Shown here piece by piece: positions 24,192-35,380 of a stretch of 45,864 nucleotides of DNA. A model generated the notes under the pieces. It did no database searches. It had not been told where the DNA came from and saw only the letters and a program-made list of their open reading frames with translations. This DNA is from Aeromonas australiensis. Its GTDB lineage: Bacteria; Pseudomonadota; Gammaproteobacteria; Enterobacterales; Aeromonadaceae. The position numbers and the translations under genes are program-made. Location of the stretch: NCBI RefSeq assembly GCF_000819725.1, contig NZ_CDDH01000106.1:1-45864 (forward strand), written 5' to 3'. How positions within the stretch are numbered: position 1 is the stretch's first letter; the number at the start of each line of letters is the position of its first letter.

Positions 24192-24959
24192 ATGAACATC
24201 AATGTCACTCTGCCCCCCCTTATTCCGACACAGCTGCAACCCCAGGTGGAAGCGGCCAGGACGGATAATCGCCGGGCAGAGCTGATCCCGCAAGCTCGAG
24301 CGGGCCAAGCCTCCGTTGCCGAATCCGAAGTCGGCTCCCAGAAAGAGAAATCCAAAGCCGCTCAGGCCTCCAGCAATCAGCCCTCCCAGAACAGCCGTGA
24401 AACCGGGCAATCTGCGCCGACGACACAGCCAGATAGTCGCTTTGTCGAGGCGACCGGTGAAGAGGGCCAGCGCAAACAGCAAGATCCGAAACAGCAGGAG
24501 CAGCAACGTCGTCAGGAGCAGCTGGTTAAGGAGCTGGCTGAGCGGGATCAGGAGGTCCGAACCCACGAGCAGGCTCATCAGATGGTGGGAGGCGAGTATG
24601 CCAGCTCGCCCACCTATCAGTTTACGTTGGGGCCGGATGGCAAGCGCTATGCTACGGGGGGCGAAGTTCAGATAGATACCAGTGAAGTGCCCGGTGATCC
24701 CGCAGCAACCATTAGCAAAATGCAGCAGGTCCGTGCTGCGGCACTGGCGCCTGCCGAGCCCTCCGCGCAGGATCTGGCCGTCGCCCGCAGTGCTGCCGCG
24801 AGTGAAGCCAGGGCACGTAAAGATTTGCTGGCCGAGCAGGCCGCTGATTCTGGCGGTGTGCTAAGTGCCTATATGGATAAGCGTAACAGTGTCATTGCGG
24901 GTTATTATCAGCAGGTTGCCAAATCGACTTCAAATGGTGCCCTTGACCTGCGTGTCTGA
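24192..24959 (+). CDS. SprA-related putative metalloprotease
   Basis: The 255-residue protein has a long low-complexity, Gln/Glu/Arg-rich N-terminal half (about 1-115). It then has the family core REQ..VRTHEQAHQMVGGEYAS, in which HEQAH (about residue 128) fits a zincin HExxH motif, followed by GPDGKRYATGGEVQIDTSEVPGDP and MQQVRAAALAPAEPSAQD. This is the SprA-related/CJM1_0395-type family. Proteolysis has not been shown for the family as far as I know. It is coupled to the flagellar-rod-like gene. No signal peptide is obvious. Confidence 0.75.
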   Translation: MNINVTLPPLIPTQLQPQVEAARTDNRRAELIPQARAGQASVAESEVGSQKEKSKAAQASSNQPSQNSRETGQSAPTTQPDSRFVEATGEEGQRKQQDPKQQEQQRRQEQLVKELAERDQEVRTHEQAHQMVGGEYASSPTYQFTLGPDGKRYATGGEVQIDTSEVPGDPAATISKMQQVRAAALAPAEPSAQDLAVARSAAASEARARKDLLAEQAADSGGVLSAYMDKRNSVIAGYYQQVAKSTSNGALDLRV

Positions 24960-25073
24960 ATTCATCATTCATCTCATTGCACGTTACATATCATCTTGCC
25001 AAACTTTCAGCTGCTTTACCTGTTTTACAGCTAATCTGAAGATCTGGTTTATTCCAATTACACAGGAGCTGTC

Positions 25074-25352
25074 ATGCATTTCGATGAGGTAAAAGCGGAA
25101 GATTTTACTACCTTCTCCAGAGTGCCCCCTCCCCATCTGCAGATGGAGCAATTTCTGATGCAGCTTGCGGGTGGTGGTACCGAAGGTACCCATTTCAAGA
25201 AGAAGGTGATGCTGGCTGCTGGCTGGAGTCACACCGGTGTCGTCTCTTACGGCAAATATCCGCAAGAGGCCTGCAAGGCATTCAACCGACTGCGGGAGGT
25301 GCTGGCCCAGCATGGAGAGCCCGAGAGCATTCTTGCTGCCCTGACGCAGTAA
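25074..25352 (+). CDS. Uncharacterised 92-residue protein
   Basis: I do not recognise this protein. It starts MHFDEVKAEDFTTFSRVPPP, has no membrane span or signal peptide, and contains a GGGTEGTHFKKKVMLAAGW segment and a mixed helical C-terminus. The ATG is preceded by CAGGAGCT, a good ribosome-binding site, and a terminator follows, so it is likely a real monocistronic gene. It could be transcribed on its own; the 114-bp gap after the metalloprotease gene has no terminator. Confidence 0.75.
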   Translation: MHFDEVKAEDFTTFSRVPPPHLQMEQFLMQLAGGGTEGTHFKKKVMLAAGWSHTGVVSYGKYPQEACKAFNRLREVLAQHGEPESILAALTQ

Positions 25353-25370
25353 TCCTGAGCTTCGCGTGTA

Positions 25371-25394
25371 AAAAAGCCCCTTGCGGGGCTTTTT
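25371..25394. terminator. Bidirectional terminator between the 92-residue gene and tex
   Basis: AAAAAGCCCC pairs with GGGGCTTTTT around TTGC, between convergent genes. Confidence 0.92.
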
Positions 25395-25422
25395 GCGTTT
25401 AGAGGCGTTCTGGAGGGGGTCG

Positions 25423-27732
25423 TTATTTTTTCGCTTTGGAGAGCGCTGCGGCGAAGGCGTTGCCCATGGCACCACCCATAGGGGGGCTTTGCCGCGGCTC
25501 ATTTCTTGGCTTGGGGTTGCCGGCACTGCTGTTGCGCGCTTCGGCCGGCTTGCGGGCAGCTTGCCCCGCTTTTTCGTCGAGGCGCATGGTGAGGCTGATC
25601 CGCTTGCGCGGGGCGTCCACTTCCAGCACCTTGACCCGCACTATATCGCCCGCCTTGACCACCTCGCGGGGATCCTTGACGAAACGGTCGGTCAGGGAGG
25701 ATATATGCACCAGGCCATCCTGATGAACGCCGATATCGACGAAGGCGCCGAAGTTTGTGACGTTGGTGACTACCCCTTCCAGTACCATCTCAGGCACCAG
25801 GTCGCTGATCTGCTCCACCCCTTCCTTGAAGGTCGCGGTTTTGAACTCGGGGCGCGGGTCGCGGCCCGGCTTGTCCAACTCGCCGATGATGTCGGTGACG
25901 GTAGGTACGCCGAATTGCTCATCGGTGTAATCGGCCGGTTTCAGGCTGCGCAGCAGGCTGCTGTTGCCGAGCAGGCTCTCCACGGTCTGTTCCAGCCTGG
26001 CAAGGATCCGCTCCACCACCGGATAGGACTCCGGGTGCACCGCCGAGCTGTCGAGGGGATTGCTGCCGCCGCGAATGCGCAGGAAGCCGGCGCACTGTTC
26101 GAATGCTTTTGGGCCGAGTCGGCTCACTTTCAGCAACTGCTGACGGCTCTTGAATGCGCCGTGCTCATCCCGGTAGGCGACGATGTTCTGGGCCAGCGTC
26201 TGGGAGAGACCGGAAACCCGATTGAGCAGGGCGACCGAGGCGGTGTTCACATCCACCCCGACCGCGTTCACGCAATCCTCGACCACGGCATCCAGCCGGC
26301 GGGCCAGCTGGCTTTGGCCAACATCGTGCTGATACTGGCCCACCCCGATGCTCTTGGGGTCGATTTTGACCAACTCGGCCAACGGGTCTTGCAGGCGGCG
26401 GGCGATGGAGACGGCGCCACGGATCGAGACGTCGAGATCCGGGAACTCTTGGGAGGCGAGCTCGGAGGCGGAGTAGACAGAGGCCCCTGCCTCGCTCACC
26501 ACTATCTTCTGCGCCTTGGCGGCGGGGTAGCGTTCGAACAGGTCGCTCACCAGCCGGTCGGTCTCCCGCGAAGCGGTGCCGTTGCCAATACTGATGAGCT
26601 CGACCTTGTGTTTCTGGCACAGCTCGCTCAGGGTCTTGAGGCTCTGATCAATCTGGCGTTTTGGTTCGAACGGATAGATGGTGGCGTGATCGACCAGCTT
26701 GCCGGTGGCATCCACCACGGCAACCTTGACCCCGGTGCGGATGCCCGGATCCAGCCCCATGGTGCAGCGCATGCCCGCCGGAGCCGCCATCAGCAGATCC
26801 TTGAGGTTCATGGCGAACACCTTGATCGCCTCCTCCTCTGCCGACTCGCGAATACGGCCGATCAGCTCTGTCTCCATCTGAAGCGACAACTTGATCTTCC
26901 AGGTCCAGCTCACCACCCCTTGCAGCCATTTGTCGGCCGGGCGGCTGTGCAGATTGAGCTTGAGGTGGTGGGCAATGATCCCTTCGCAGGGGCTGGCACT
27001 TTCGTCGTCACCGGTGACCAGCGCCAGATTGAGGATCCCCTCATTGCGGCCGCGCAACATGGCCAGCACCCGGTGGGAGGGGGCCTTGTGCAGTGGTTCG
27101 TCGTGTTCGAAATAGTCCTTGAACTTGGCCCCTTCCTGCTCCTTGCCAGCCACCACGCGAGCGCGCAGGGTGGCATTCTGCCACAGGTAGTCGCGCAACT
27201 TCTCCAGCAGGTCGGCTTGCTCGGCGAAGCGCTCCATCAGGATATAGCGGGCGCCGTCGAGGGCCGCCTTGCTGTCGGCAATGCCTTGTTCGGGATTGAG
27301 GAAGGCGGCCGCAGCTTGCTCAGGATCCTGCATCGGGTCGCTGAGCAACAGGTTGGCCAGCGGCTCCAACCCGGCTTCGATCGCCATCTGCCCCTTGGTT
27401 CGGCGCTTGGGCTTGTAGGGGAGGTAGAGATCTTCCAGCCGGGTCTTGCTGTCGGCGCCATTCAATTCGCGCATCAGCTCGGGGGTCAGCTTGCCCTGCT
27501 CTTCGATGGAGCGAATGATCACCTGACGGCGATCTTCCAGTTCACGCAGATAGCCGAGGCGGCTCTCCAGGGTACGCAGTTGGCTGTCGTCCAGACCGCC
27601 GGTCACCTCTTTACGGTAACGGGCGATAAAGGGCACGGTTGAGCCTTCATCCAGCAGGCGCACTGCGGCCTGCACCTGCTCGGGACGAGCATTGAGCTCA
27701 CCGGCAATCTGTCTCTCTATGGTTTGCATCAT
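25423..27732 (-). CDS. tex: RNA-binding transcription accessory protein Tex
   Basis: The protein is a multi-domain nucleic-acid-binding factor affecting transcription and RNA turnover. In order: N-terminal helical region with [17 protein letters not shown] (about residue 35-50), a YqgF/RNase-H-like domain ([20 protein letters not shown], about residue 330), helix-hairpin-helix segments ([18 protein letters not shown]) and a C-terminal S1 domain ([20 protein letters not shown]) followed by a Lys/Pro-rich tail. The ATG pair at 27732/27729 fits the family start [12 protein letters not shown], giving 769 residues. It lies downstream of greB on the same strand. Confidence 0.95.
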   Translation of the reverse strand: MMQTIERQIAGELNARPEQVQAAVRLLDEGSTVPFIARYRKEVTGGLDDSQLRTLESRLGYLRELEDRRQVIIRSIEEQGKLTPELMRELNGADSKTRLEDLYLPYKPKRRTKGQMAIEAGLEPLANLLLSDPMQDPEQAAAAFLNPEQGIADSKAALDGARYILMERFAEQADLLEKLRDYLWQNATLRARVVAGKEQEGAKFKDYFEHDEPLHKAPSHRVLAMLRGRNEGILNLALVTGDDESASPCEGIIAHHLKLNLHSRPADKWLQGVVSWTWKIKLSLQMETELIGRIRESAEEEAIKVFAMNLKDLLMAAPAGMRCTMGLDPGIRTGVKVAVVDATGKLVDHATIYPFEPKRQIDQSLKTLSELCQKHKVELISIGNGTASRETDRLVSDLFERYPAAKAQKIVVSEAGASVYSASELASQEFPDLDVSIRGAVSIARRLQDPLAELVKIDPKSIGVGQYQHDVGQSQLARRLDAVVEDCVNAVGVDVNTASVALLNRVSGLSQTLAQNIVAYRDEHGAFKSRQQLLKVSRLGPKAFEQCAGFLRIRGGSNPLDSSAVHPESYPVVERILARLEQTVESLLGNSSLLRSLKPADYTDEQFGVPTVTDIIGELDKPGRDPRPEFKTATFKEGVEQISDLVPEMVLEGVVTNVTNFGAFVDIGVHQDGLVHISSLTDRFVKDPREVVKAGDIVRVKVLEVDAPRKRISLTMRLDEKAGQAARKPAEARNSSAGNPKPRNEPRQSPPMGGAMGNAFAAALSKAKK

Positions 27733-27934
27733 GATGTTGTTGAGGGCCTCTGTGGTCGAGTCCGCGCCATCAGGCGCCAAGTGTGAGCACTATATGGGGT
27801 CGTGTTGCGGGATGCCACCCTGCGCCGGGGTCTGCGCCCGTCAGACTGATAAAGTCGCAGGGGAGGGCGTTTATCTTGCCATTGCACCTGTTACTCAGGT
27901 TGTAGCTGTGGCAAGCAGCTCGCCAGCAGTCCGG

Positions 27935-28408
27935 CTATTTGGGGTAGCTGATCTCGTTGATATACCAGCAGACGTCACCAACAGGGGTACGGACGATAGC
28001 TTCATCTCCGACCTCTTTCTTGAGCAGGGCGCGGGCCATGGGGGAGTCGATGGAGATGTAATCCTTGCGCTCGAATATTTCGTCATAACCGACGATGCGA
28101 AAGCGCTTGGTCTCGCCCTCTTCGTTTTCCACCTCGACCCAGGCGCCGAAGAAGACCCTGCCCTCCTGCGCGGGGGCATAGTCGACGATACCCAGCTCTT
28201 CGAGACATTTGCGCAGGTAGCGTACCCGCCGGTCGATCTCCCGCAGCCGTTTCTTGTTGTACTGGTAGTCGGCATTTTCGCTGCGATCCCCCAGGCTGGC
28301 GGCCCATGCTACCTTCCTGGTGACCTCGGGGCGCTCCTGACGCCAGAGGAGATCGAGCTCTTCTTTCAGCTTGTTGTAGCCTTCGCGGGTGATCAGCTTT
28401 GTCTTCAT
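27935..28408 (-). CDS. greB: Transcription elongation factor GreB
   Basis: GreB stimulates RNA polymerase to cut the 3' end of backtracked transcripts. The N-terminal coiled coil (about residues 1-75) includes LGDRSENADYQYNKKRLREIDRR, with the acidic tip residues (D and E in DRSENAD). The C-terminal FKBP-like domain has VFFGAWVEVENEEGE and YISIDSPMARALLKKEVGDE. The YQYNKKRLREIDRRVRYL segment favours GreB over GreA, and the 157-residue length is normal. It is divergent from ompR; greB-tex is a common gene pair. Confidence 0.96.
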   Translation of the reverse strand: MKTKLITREGYNKLKEELDLLWRQERPEVTRKVAWAASLGDRSENADYQYNKKRLREIDRRVRYLRKCLEELGIVDYAPAQEGRVFFGAWVEVENEEGETKRFRIVGYDEIFERKDYISIDSPMARALLKKEVGDEAIVRTPVGDVCWYINEISYPK

Positions 28409-28657
28409 GGTAATGCGGGCCTGGTCAAAGAGGGTTATTCATTACTAAGTGCTCGGGAATATTAGCCTTTGTCCTCTTGCTGTCGAGAGAAATTGCGCCA
28501 GCTTGGCAGGGGCCACTCAGGATGTGGCTGGCCAGTGCCCTGACTTGATGGCTGTCACGCTCTCGGCATGGGTAATAACCGGTAACATATTTGTGCTTTG
28601 CTCCCGCTATCTCCCCCCCTAGTATTGGGGGCAGCTAAAGCATGAAGAGGCAAATCA

Positions 28658-29380
28658 ATGAGTCAGCAGCAATACAAGGTCCTGGTCGTGGACGATGACC
28701 TGAAATTACGTTCCCTGTTGGAGCGCTATCTCACCGAGCAGGGATTCGTAGTGCGCGGCGTGGCCAATGGGGAACAGGCCGACCGCTTGCTGGCTCGTGA
28801 AAACTTCAGTCTGATGGTGCTCGACCTGATGTTGCCGGGGGAGGATGGGCTCTCCATCTGCCGCCGTCTGCGGGAAGCGGGCAACCAGATCCCGGTGCTG
28901 ATGCTCACCGCCAAGGGGGACGAAGTGGATCGCATCGTCGGGCTCGAGATGGGGGCCGATGACTATCTGCCCAAGCCGTTCAATCCCCGCGAACTGCTGG
29001 CGCGGATCCGTGCCGTGTTGCGCCGCCATACCGTCGAGTTGCCGGGGGCACCTTCTGCTGCAGAGAAGGTGGTCAACTTCGGTGCTTTTCAGCTCAATCT
29101 GGCTACTCGTGAACTGAGTCGGGATGGCGAGCCGATGGCGCTCACCAGTGGTGAATTTGCGGTGCTCAAGGTGCTGGTCAGCCATCCGCGCGAACCCCTC
29201 TCCCGCGACAAACTGATGAATCTGGCTCGTGGTCGTGAATACACCGCCACCGAGCGCAGCATCGACGTGCAGGTTTCCCGCTTGCGCCGCCTGCTGGAGC
29301 AGGATCCGGCCCAGCCCCGCTATCTGCAGACCGTTTGGGGTCTGGGCTATGTTTTTGTGCCAGATGGTGATGGTGCATGA
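28658..29380 (+). CDS. ompR: Response regulator OmpR
   Basis: OmpR is phosphorylated by EnvZ and controls porin and other envelope genes in response to osmolarity. The receiver domain has VLVVDDD, the phosphoacceptor aspartate in [13 protein letters not shown] (residue 56) and [10 protein letters not shown]. The C-terminal winged helix has [20 protein letters not shown] and [18 protein letters not shown], ending [12 protein letters not shown]. The 240-residue length is normal. It overlaps envZ by four bases (ATGA). A GntR-like half-operator lies about 80 bp upstream. Confidence 0.97.
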   Translation: MSQQQYKVLVVDDDLKLRSLLERYLTEQGFVVRGVANGEQADRLLARENFSLMVLDLMLPGEDGLSICRRLREAGNQIPVLMLTAKGDEVDRIVGLEMGADDYLPKPFNPRELLARIRAVLRRHTVELPGAPSAAEKVVNFGAFQLNLATRELSRDGEPMALTSGEFAVLKVLVSHPREPLSRDKLMNLARGREYTATERSIDVQVSRLRRLLEQDPAQPRYLQTVWGLGYVFVPDGDGA

Positions 29381-30687
29381 AAAAGGTCGGCAGCATGTTT
29401 TCACGCATGCTCTGGTTTCTGGCCGCCGTCCTGGTGGTCTATCAAGCGGTCTCCTACGTCACTTTCTACAACTATTTGTTAGCGCCAACGGTCAAGCAAA
29501 TCAGCCACTTATTGGCCAATCAGGTCAAGCTGATCGTTCCGGCCAATAGCGAACAGCTGGCGCTGAGTGAAGATGCTGAAGCGCTGGTTTATGTGACAAC
29601 CGGCACCGATATCTATACCCAGAGCGAGGCGGTGCAGCATGGTTTCAACGATGCCAAGCCGTACCCCTATCTGGAGGAGAACATCAGCCGTGAACTGGGC
29701 GGCCCGGCCAAGGTGCGGGTCGAGATCCAGGATCACTACATCATCTGGATCCAGCCGCCGCAGACCAGCAAAATCTGGGTGCGGATCCCGCTGACCGAGA
29801 TTGAAGATGACGATATCGAACCCCTCATCCTCTATCTGAGCGTGCTGCTGGTGATCACCCTGTTTGCGGCCTGGCGTTTTGCTCGCCAGCTGGTACGTCC
29901 GCTCGAAGATCTCGAAGCGGGAGCGGTCGCAGTGGCGCGTGGCAATTTTCCTGATGCACTGGGGGAGCAGGGATCGCGTGAAGTACGCCGGTTGACCCGT
30001 ACCTTCAACCATATGTCCCACTCCATCAAGCGCCTGATTGAAGAGCGAAACCTGATGATGGCGGGGGTCTCCCACGATCTGCGCACCCCGCTGACCCGCA
30101 TCCGGCTGGCCACCGAGATGATGTCCTCCGGTGACGAGTACCTCAAGGAGAGCATCAACGCCGACATCGATGAGTCCAATGCCATCATCGATCAGTTCAT
30201 CGACTACATCCGCCCGGATGAGGGACAGGATCTGGAGCCGATCGACCTGACTCAGCTGGTGCACGATACTTTGCTGATTTACTCGGAGCAGGGGCTGGAG
30301 GTTGATCTGGCGCTGCCGCAAGAGGCAGTGCGGGTAGCCTGCAATCCGGTCAGTATCCGGCGGGTGCTTAACAACCTCTCAAGCAACTCGCAGCGTTATG
30401 GGGCCAGCAGATTGCATGCCGAATTGAAGGATGATGGACACTGGGTGCGTCTGCGCCTCTCTGATGATGGCCCCGGGATCCCCGAGCAGGACTATGTCCG
30501 GGTACTCAAGCCATTCACCCAGGGAAATATTGCCCGTACCGTTGGCGGCAGTGGTCTGGGGTTGGCCATTGTGGCCAAGATAGTCGCCCAGCACCACGGC
30601 ACTATCCGGCTGGGGAGTTCGGATCTTGGCGGCCTGCTGGTCGAGATGCGGCTGCCGAAACATCAGCCACAGGAGTGGATGGATTGA
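29377..30687 (+). CDS. envZ: Osmosensor histidine kinase EnvZ
   Basis: EnvZ is an inner-membrane kinase/phosphatase acting on OmpR. Two membrane spans (about residues 12-32 and 148-166) frame a periplasmic region. A HAMP segment (about 167-220) leads to the H-box [18 protein letters not shown] with the phosphorylated histidine at residue 233. The ATPase domain shows [12 protein letters not shown] (N-box), [10 protein letters not shown] (G1) and [13 protein letters not shown] (G2). The 436-residue length is normal. Confidence 0.96.
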   Translation: MKKVGSMFSRMLWFLAAVLVVYQAVSYVTFYNYLLAPTVKQISHLLANQVKLIVPANSEQLALSEDAEALVYVTTGTDIYTQSEAVQHGFNDAKPYPYLEENISRELGGPAKVRVEIQDHYIIWIQPPQTSKIWVRIPLTEIEDDDIEPLILYLSVLLVITLFAAWRFARQLVRPLEDLEAGAVAVARGNFPDALGEQGSREVRRLTRTFNHMSHSIKRLIEERNLMMAGVSHDLRTPLTRIRLATEMMSSGDEYLKESINADIDESNAIIDQFIDYIRPDEGQDLEPIDLTQLVHDTLLIYSEQGLEVDLALPQEAVRVACNPVSIRRVLNNLSSNSQRYGASRLHAELKDDGHWVRLRLSDDGPGIPEQDYVRVLKPFTQGNIARTVGGSGLGLAIVAKIVAQHHGTIRLGSSDLGGLLVEMRLPKHQPQEWMD

Positions 30688-30692
30688 GAGAG

Positions 30693-30717
30693 GGGCGTAT
30701 CGGTGGATGCGCCCTTC
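30693..30717. terminator. Possible terminator between envZ and the DMT transporter gene
   Basis: GGGCGTATC pairs with GATGCGCCC (one G-T pair) around CGGT, followed by TTCT. The two genes are convergent with only 37 bp between stop codons. The T run is poor. Confidence 0.45.
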
Positions 30718-30724
30718 TGCATGG

Positions 30725-31639
30725 TCAGCTCTCGGTCTCGACTGATGTGCGGTAGCGTTTGCCGTACTTGAGCTGCTGGATCAGCAGGGCGGCAACGATA
30801 AGCGCCAACCCGATGGGAGTGGCAGGATGTATGGCTTCGCCGATCAACAGGTTGAGCAGCACCAGTGAGGCAAACGGCGAGATGAAGATGAGGTTGCTGA
30901 TGGGGGCTGTGTTGGTGGCATGGCGCAGCGCCATCAGCCAGAGCACGAAGCCGAACCCCATCTCGAACAGCCCCACATAGATGGCCCCCACCCAGCCTTG
31001 CCAGGCAGTCATGGCAAAATCGGAGAGCAACCAGGTCGCCACGACGATGAAGGGCAGACTAATGATAAAGCCGAGCAACAGACTGACGATGGGATCGCCC
31101 TGATTGCGGGTGTTGAGGATCCAGTAGCTGGCCCAGATGAGGGTCGAGACCAGCGCCAGCACCACCCCGAGGGGGCTGTCGAACTGCAGGCCAAATACAT
31201 CTCCTCTGGTGGCGATCACCAGCGCACCAAAGTAGCCGAGCACGATGGCGACGCCATCGCGCCGACGCAGCTTCTGGCCGAGGAAGGGGACGGCCAGCAG
31301 ACTGAGAGTGATAGCCCAGGTGTAGTTGAGGGTCTGTGCCTGCTGGGCAGGCAGCAGGTCATATGCCTTGAACAGCAACAGGTAATAGAGAAAAGGGTTC
31401 AGCACGCCCAGAGTCAGGTAGTAGAAAGGGCGGGCCTTGATATAGCTGCCCAGCAGCGGCAGTTTGCCCTGTTTGGCGACGACGGCTGTCAGCGTGAGAG
31501 TCGAGGTGAAGGCGGCCACAAGCAACAGTTGCACAGGTTCGAAATAGGCGAGGGAGATCTTGAAGGCTGTGGCGACCGTCGACCAGAGGGCAACGGCGCA
31601 AAGGCCATACTGATAGGCTTTCTTTTGATCTTTGAGCAT
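30725..31639 (-). CDS. EamA/DMT-superfamily transporter
   Basis: The 304-residue protein has about ten membrane spans in two EamA repeats, for example LGYFGALVIATRG and the second-repeat segment PISNLIFISPFASLVLLNLLI. It is a drug/metabolite-transporter-type exporter or permease; the substrate cannot be told from sequence. The ATG at 31639 (MLKDQKKAYQYG) is preferred over the open frame reaching 31672. It is convergent with envZ and divergent from the ribosomal S10 operon. Confidence 0.82.
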   Translation of the reverse strand: MLKDQKKAYQYGLCAVALWSTVATAFKISLAYFEPVQLLLVAAFTSTLTLTAVVAKQGKLPLLGSYIKARPFYYLTLGVLNPFLYYLLLFKAYDLLPAQQAQTLNYTWAITLSLLAVPFLGQKLRRRDGVAIVLGYFGALVIATRGDVFGLQFDSPLGVVLALVSTLIWASYWILNTRNQGDPIVSLLLGFIISLPFIVVATWLLSDFAMTAWQGWVGAIYVGLFEMGFGFVLWLMALRHATNTAPISNLIFISPFASLVLLNLLIGEAIHPATPIGLALIVAALLIQQLKYGKRYRTSVETES

Positions 31640-31786
31640 GGGATGTCGTTCCACTGACAGAGGCAAGCGCACAGTCTACCAGTCCGCTTGTAACATTGTC
31701 GTTACCTGGACGTTTGCTGCAGAGCACGTTGCCGCAGGCGAGATCCATCTGTCACATAAAACTGCGCATAATCTGTTCGCTCTCCC

Positions 31787-31814
31787 TTGCGCAAATTTGA
31801 AAAATCCGTATAAT
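31787..31814 (+). promoter_or_regulatory. Sigma-70 promoter of the S10 operon
   Basis: TTGCGC (31787-31792) and TATAAT (31809-31814, a perfect -10) are separated by 16 bp, about 180 bp before rpsJ. This agrees with the promoter position of the E. coli S10 operon. Confidence 0.75.
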
Positions 31815-31819
31815 CCCCT

Positions 31820-32307
<488 letters not shown>

Positions 32308-32329
32308 TTACGGAAAGAGGTTGATAACA

Positions 32330-32962
32330 ATGACAATCGGTCTTGTAGGTCGCAAAGTGGGTATGACTCGCATCTTCACTGAAGATGGCGTTTCTATCCC
32401 GGTGACTGTTATCGAAGTTGAAGCTAACCGTGTAACTCAGGTCAAATCTGTAGAAACCGACGGCTACAACGCTATTCAGGTTACCACTGGCGCCAAGAAA
32501 GCCAGCCGTGTAACCAAGCCGGAAGCTGGCCACTTTGCCAAAGCTGGTGTTGAAGCCGGTCGCGGTCTGTGGGAATTCCGCCTGAACAACGGTGAAACTT
32601 TCACTGTTGGTAGCGAGCTGAAAGTAGATCTTCTCGCTGACGTTAAGCTGGTAGACGTTACCGGCACATCCAAAGGTAAGGGCTTTGCTGGTACTGTTAA
32701 GCGCCACAACTTCCGCACCCAGGATATGACCCACGGTAACTCCTTGTCTCACCGCGTTCCGGGTTCTATCGGTCAGAACCAGACTCCGGGTCGTGTATTC
32801 AAGGGCAAAAAGATGGCTGGTCACATGGGTGCTGAGCGTGTAACGACTCAGAACCTGGAACTGGTTCGTGTTGACGCTGAACGCAACCTGCTGCTCATCA
32901 AAGGTGCAGTACCGGGTGCAACCAACGGCAACGTGATCGTCAAACCTGCCGTCAAAGCGTAA
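32330..32962 (+). CDS. rplC: 50S ribosomal protein L3
   Basis: L3 reaches into the peptidyl-transferase region of the 50S subunit and is an early assembly protein. [16 protein letters not shown] and [20 protein letters not shown] are signatures; the latter holds the Gln that PrmB methylates in E. coli. The start at 32330 rather than 32321 matches the family. 210 residues. Confidence 0.98.
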   Translation: MTIGLVGRKVGMTRIFTEDGVSIPVTVIEVEANRVTQVKSVETDGYNAIQVTTGAKKASRVTKPEAGHFAKAGVEAGRGLWEFRLNNGETFTVGSELKVDLLADVKLVDVTGTSKGKGFAGTVKRHNFRTQDMTHGNSLSHRVPGSIGQNQTPGRVFKGKKMAGHMGAERVTTQNLELVRVDAERNLLLIKGAVPGATNGNVIVKPAVKA

Positions 32963-32979
32963 CGTCTGAGGAGATAGTA

Positions 32980-33585
32980 ATGGAATTGGTAATGAAAGAC
33001 GCCAAGAGCGCTCTTGAAGTTTCCGAGACTACCTTCGGGCGCGAATTCAACGAAGCTCTGGTTCACCAGGTCGTCGTTGCATATGCCGCTGGTGCCCGTC
33101 AGGGTACTCGTGCGCAGCTGACTCGCTCTGAAGTGTCTGGTGGCGGCAAAAAGCCGTGGCGTCAGAAGGGTACTGGTCGTGCCCGTGCTGGCTCCATCCG
33201 TTCGCCCATCTGGCGTTCCGGTGGTGTGACTTTTGCTGCTAAGCCGCAAGATCACAGCCAGAAAGTAAACAAGAAGATGTACCGCGGCGCTATCCGTAGC
33301 ATTCTGTCCGAGCTGGTACGTCAAGAGCGCCTGATCGTTGTTGAGAAGTTCGGCATCGAAGCTCCGAAGACCAAAGAACTGATCGCCAAGCTGAAAGAAA
33401 TGGAACTGACTGACGTTCTGATCGTGACTGCTGAAGTCGATGAGAACCTGTTCCTGGCTGCTCGCAACCTGTACAAAGTTGACGTGCGTGACGTTGCCGG
33501 TATCGACCCGGTCAGCCTGATCGCTTTCGACAAGGTTCTGATGACTGCTGACGCAGTTAAGCAAATCGAGGAGATGCTGGCATGA
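32980..33585 (+). CDS. rplD: 50S ribosomal protein L4
   Basis: L4 lines the exit tunnel and, when free, represses the S10 operon through its leader. [20 protein letters not shown] and the tunnel loop with [19 protein letters not shown] are clear. 201 residues, identical in length to E. coli. Overlaps rplW by four bases. Confidence 0.98.
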   Translation: MELVMKDAKSALEVSETTFGREFNEALVHQVVVAYAAGARQGTRAQLTRSEVSGGGKKPWRQKGTGRARAGSIRSPIWRSGGVTFAAKPQDHSQKVNKKMYRGAIRSILSELVRQERLIVVEKFGIEAPKTKELIAKLKEMELTDVLIVTAEVDENLFLAARNLYKVDVRDVAGIDPVSLIAFDKVLMTADAVKQIEEMLA

Positions 33586-33884
33586 TCCGTGAAGAGCGTC
33601 TGCTGAAAGTTCTGAAGGCTCCGCACATCTCTGAAAAGAGCACCATGGTTGCAGAAAAGCAGAACACTATCGTGTTCAAAGTTGCTGTTGATGCCACCAA
33701 GGCGGAAGTCAAAGCTGCAGTTGCGAAACTGTTCGAGGTCGAAGTTGAGACCGTCCGTACCCTGAACATGAAGGGTAAGACCAAGCGCGCAGGTGCACGC
33801 GTAGGCCGTCGTTCCGATTGGAAAAAGGCTTATGTGACCCTGAAAGCTGGTCAGGACATCGACTTCATGGGCGCAGCCGAGTAA
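33582..33884 (+). CDS. rplW: 50S ribosomal protein L23
   Basis: L23 sits at the tunnel exit and docks trigger factor and [22 protein letters not shown] and [12 protein letters not shown] are typical. 100 residues. The start overlaps the rplD stop (ATGA), so translation is coupled. Confidence 0.98.
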   Translation: MIREERLLKVLKAPHISEKSTMVAEKQNTIVFKVAVDATKAEVKAAVAKLFEVEVETVRTLNMKGKTKRAGARVGRRSDWKKAYVTLKAGQDIDFMGAAE

Positions 33885-33899
33885 GAGGAGTTCTCAAAA

Positions 33900-34721
33900 A
33901 TGGCAATCGTTAAGTGCAAGCCTACTTCTCCGGGCCGCCGCCACGTCGTCAAGATCGTCAATCAAGAGCTGTACAAGGGCAAGCCCTTCGCCGCTCTGCT
34001 GGACAGCAAAAGCAAGTCCGGTGGTCGTAACAACAACGGCCGTATCACTACCCGTCATATCGGTGGTGGTCACAAGCAGCACTACCGTATCGTCGACTTC
34101 AAGCGCGACAAAGACGGTATCCCGGCTAAAGTAGAGCGCCTGGAATACGATCCGAACCGTACCGCTAACATCGCTCTGGTGTTGTATGCAGACGGTGAGC
34201 GTCGTTACATCCTGGCTCCGAAAGGCCTGAAAGCTGGTGACGCGATCGCTTCTGGTGCTGATGCAGCCATCAAGGTAGGTAACGCCCTGCCGATGCGCAA
34301 CATCCCGGTTGGTTCTACCGTTCACGCTGTAGAGATGAAGCCTGGTAAAGGTGCCCAGCTGGCTCGTTCCGCTGGTACTTTCATCCAGATCCTGGCTCGT
34401 GAAGGTAACTATGTAACTCTGCGTCTGCGTTCCGGCGAAGTACGTAAAGTTCTGGCCGAGTGCCGCGCTACCATCGGTGAAGTCGGTAACTCCGAGCACA
34501 TGTTGCGTCAACTGGGTAAAGCCGGTGCAAACCGCTGGCGTGGTATTCGTCCAACCGTTCGCGGTATGGCGATGAACCCGGTTGATCACCCGCACGGTGG
34601 TGGTGAGGGTCGTAACAAGGGCATGCAGCCTGTGTCCCCATGGGGCCAGAAGGCTAAAGGCTTCAAGACCCGTAAGAACAAGCGTACCGACAAGTACATC
34701 GTACGTCGTCGTAACAAGTAA
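33900..34721 (+). CDS. rplB: 50S ribosomal protein L2
   Basis: L2 is needed for subunit association and peptidyl transfer. [20 protein letters not shown] and the [10 protein letters not shown] motif with its essential histidine (near residue 229) are present. 273 residues as in E. coli. GAGGAG lies upstream of the ATG. Confidence 0.98.
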   Translation: MAIVKCKPTSPGRRHVVKIVNQELYKGKPFAALLDSKSKSGGRNNNGRITTRHIGGGHKQHYRIVDFKRDKDGIPAKVERLEYDPNRTANIALVLYADGERRYILAPKGLKAGDAIASGADAAIKVGNALPMRNIPVGSTVHAVEMKPGKGAQLARSAGTFIQILAREGNYVTLRLRSGEVRKVLAECRATIGEVGNSEHMLRQLGKAGANRWRGIRPTVRGMAMNPVDHPHGGGEGRNKGMQPVSPWGQKAKGFKTRKNKRTDKYIVRRRNK

Positions 34722-34728
34722 TTGTTAA

Positions 34729-35022
<294 letters not shown>

Positions 35023-35032
35023 GGGATAAATG

Positions 35033-35377
35033 ATGGAAGCTATCGCTAAACACCGTTATGCCCGTACTTCTGCCCAGAAAGCTCGTCTGGTAGCCGATCA
35101 AGTACGTGGTCTGTCCGTAGACAAGGCTCTGAATATCCTGACCTTCAGCCCGAAAAAGGCTGCAGTGCTGGTTAAGAAAGTGCTGGAATCTGCCATTGCA
35201 AACGCTGAGCACAACGAAGGCGCCGATATCGACGCGCTGCGTGTTGCTACTATCATGGTCGACGAAGGTCCCTCCATGAAGCGCATCCGTCCGCGTGCCA
35301 AAGGTCGTGCGGATCGTATCCTCAAGCGTACCGCTCACATCACTGTAGTGGTATCCGACGCTAAGGCTGGGAGATAA
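35033..35377 (+). CDS. rplV: 50S ribosomal protein L22
   Basis: L22 forms part of the exit tunnel; its long hairpin is a macrolide-resistance locus. [19 protein letters not shown] and [18 protein letters not shown] are clear. An ATG three bases earlier is possible; 35033 fits the family and gives 114 residues against 110 in E. coli, the difference being a short C-terminal extension. Confidence 0.97.
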   Translation: MEAIAKHRYARTSAQKARLVADQVRGLSVDKALNILTFSPKKAAVLVKKVLESAIANAEHNEGADIDALRVATIMVDEGPSMKRIRPRAKGRADRILKRTAHITVVVSDAKAGR

Positions 35378-35380
35378 GCA

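Noticed and set aside
25381..27642. Long open frame antisense to tex
   Set aside because: The tex frame has all its domains; the antisense product is low-complexity and unrecognisable.
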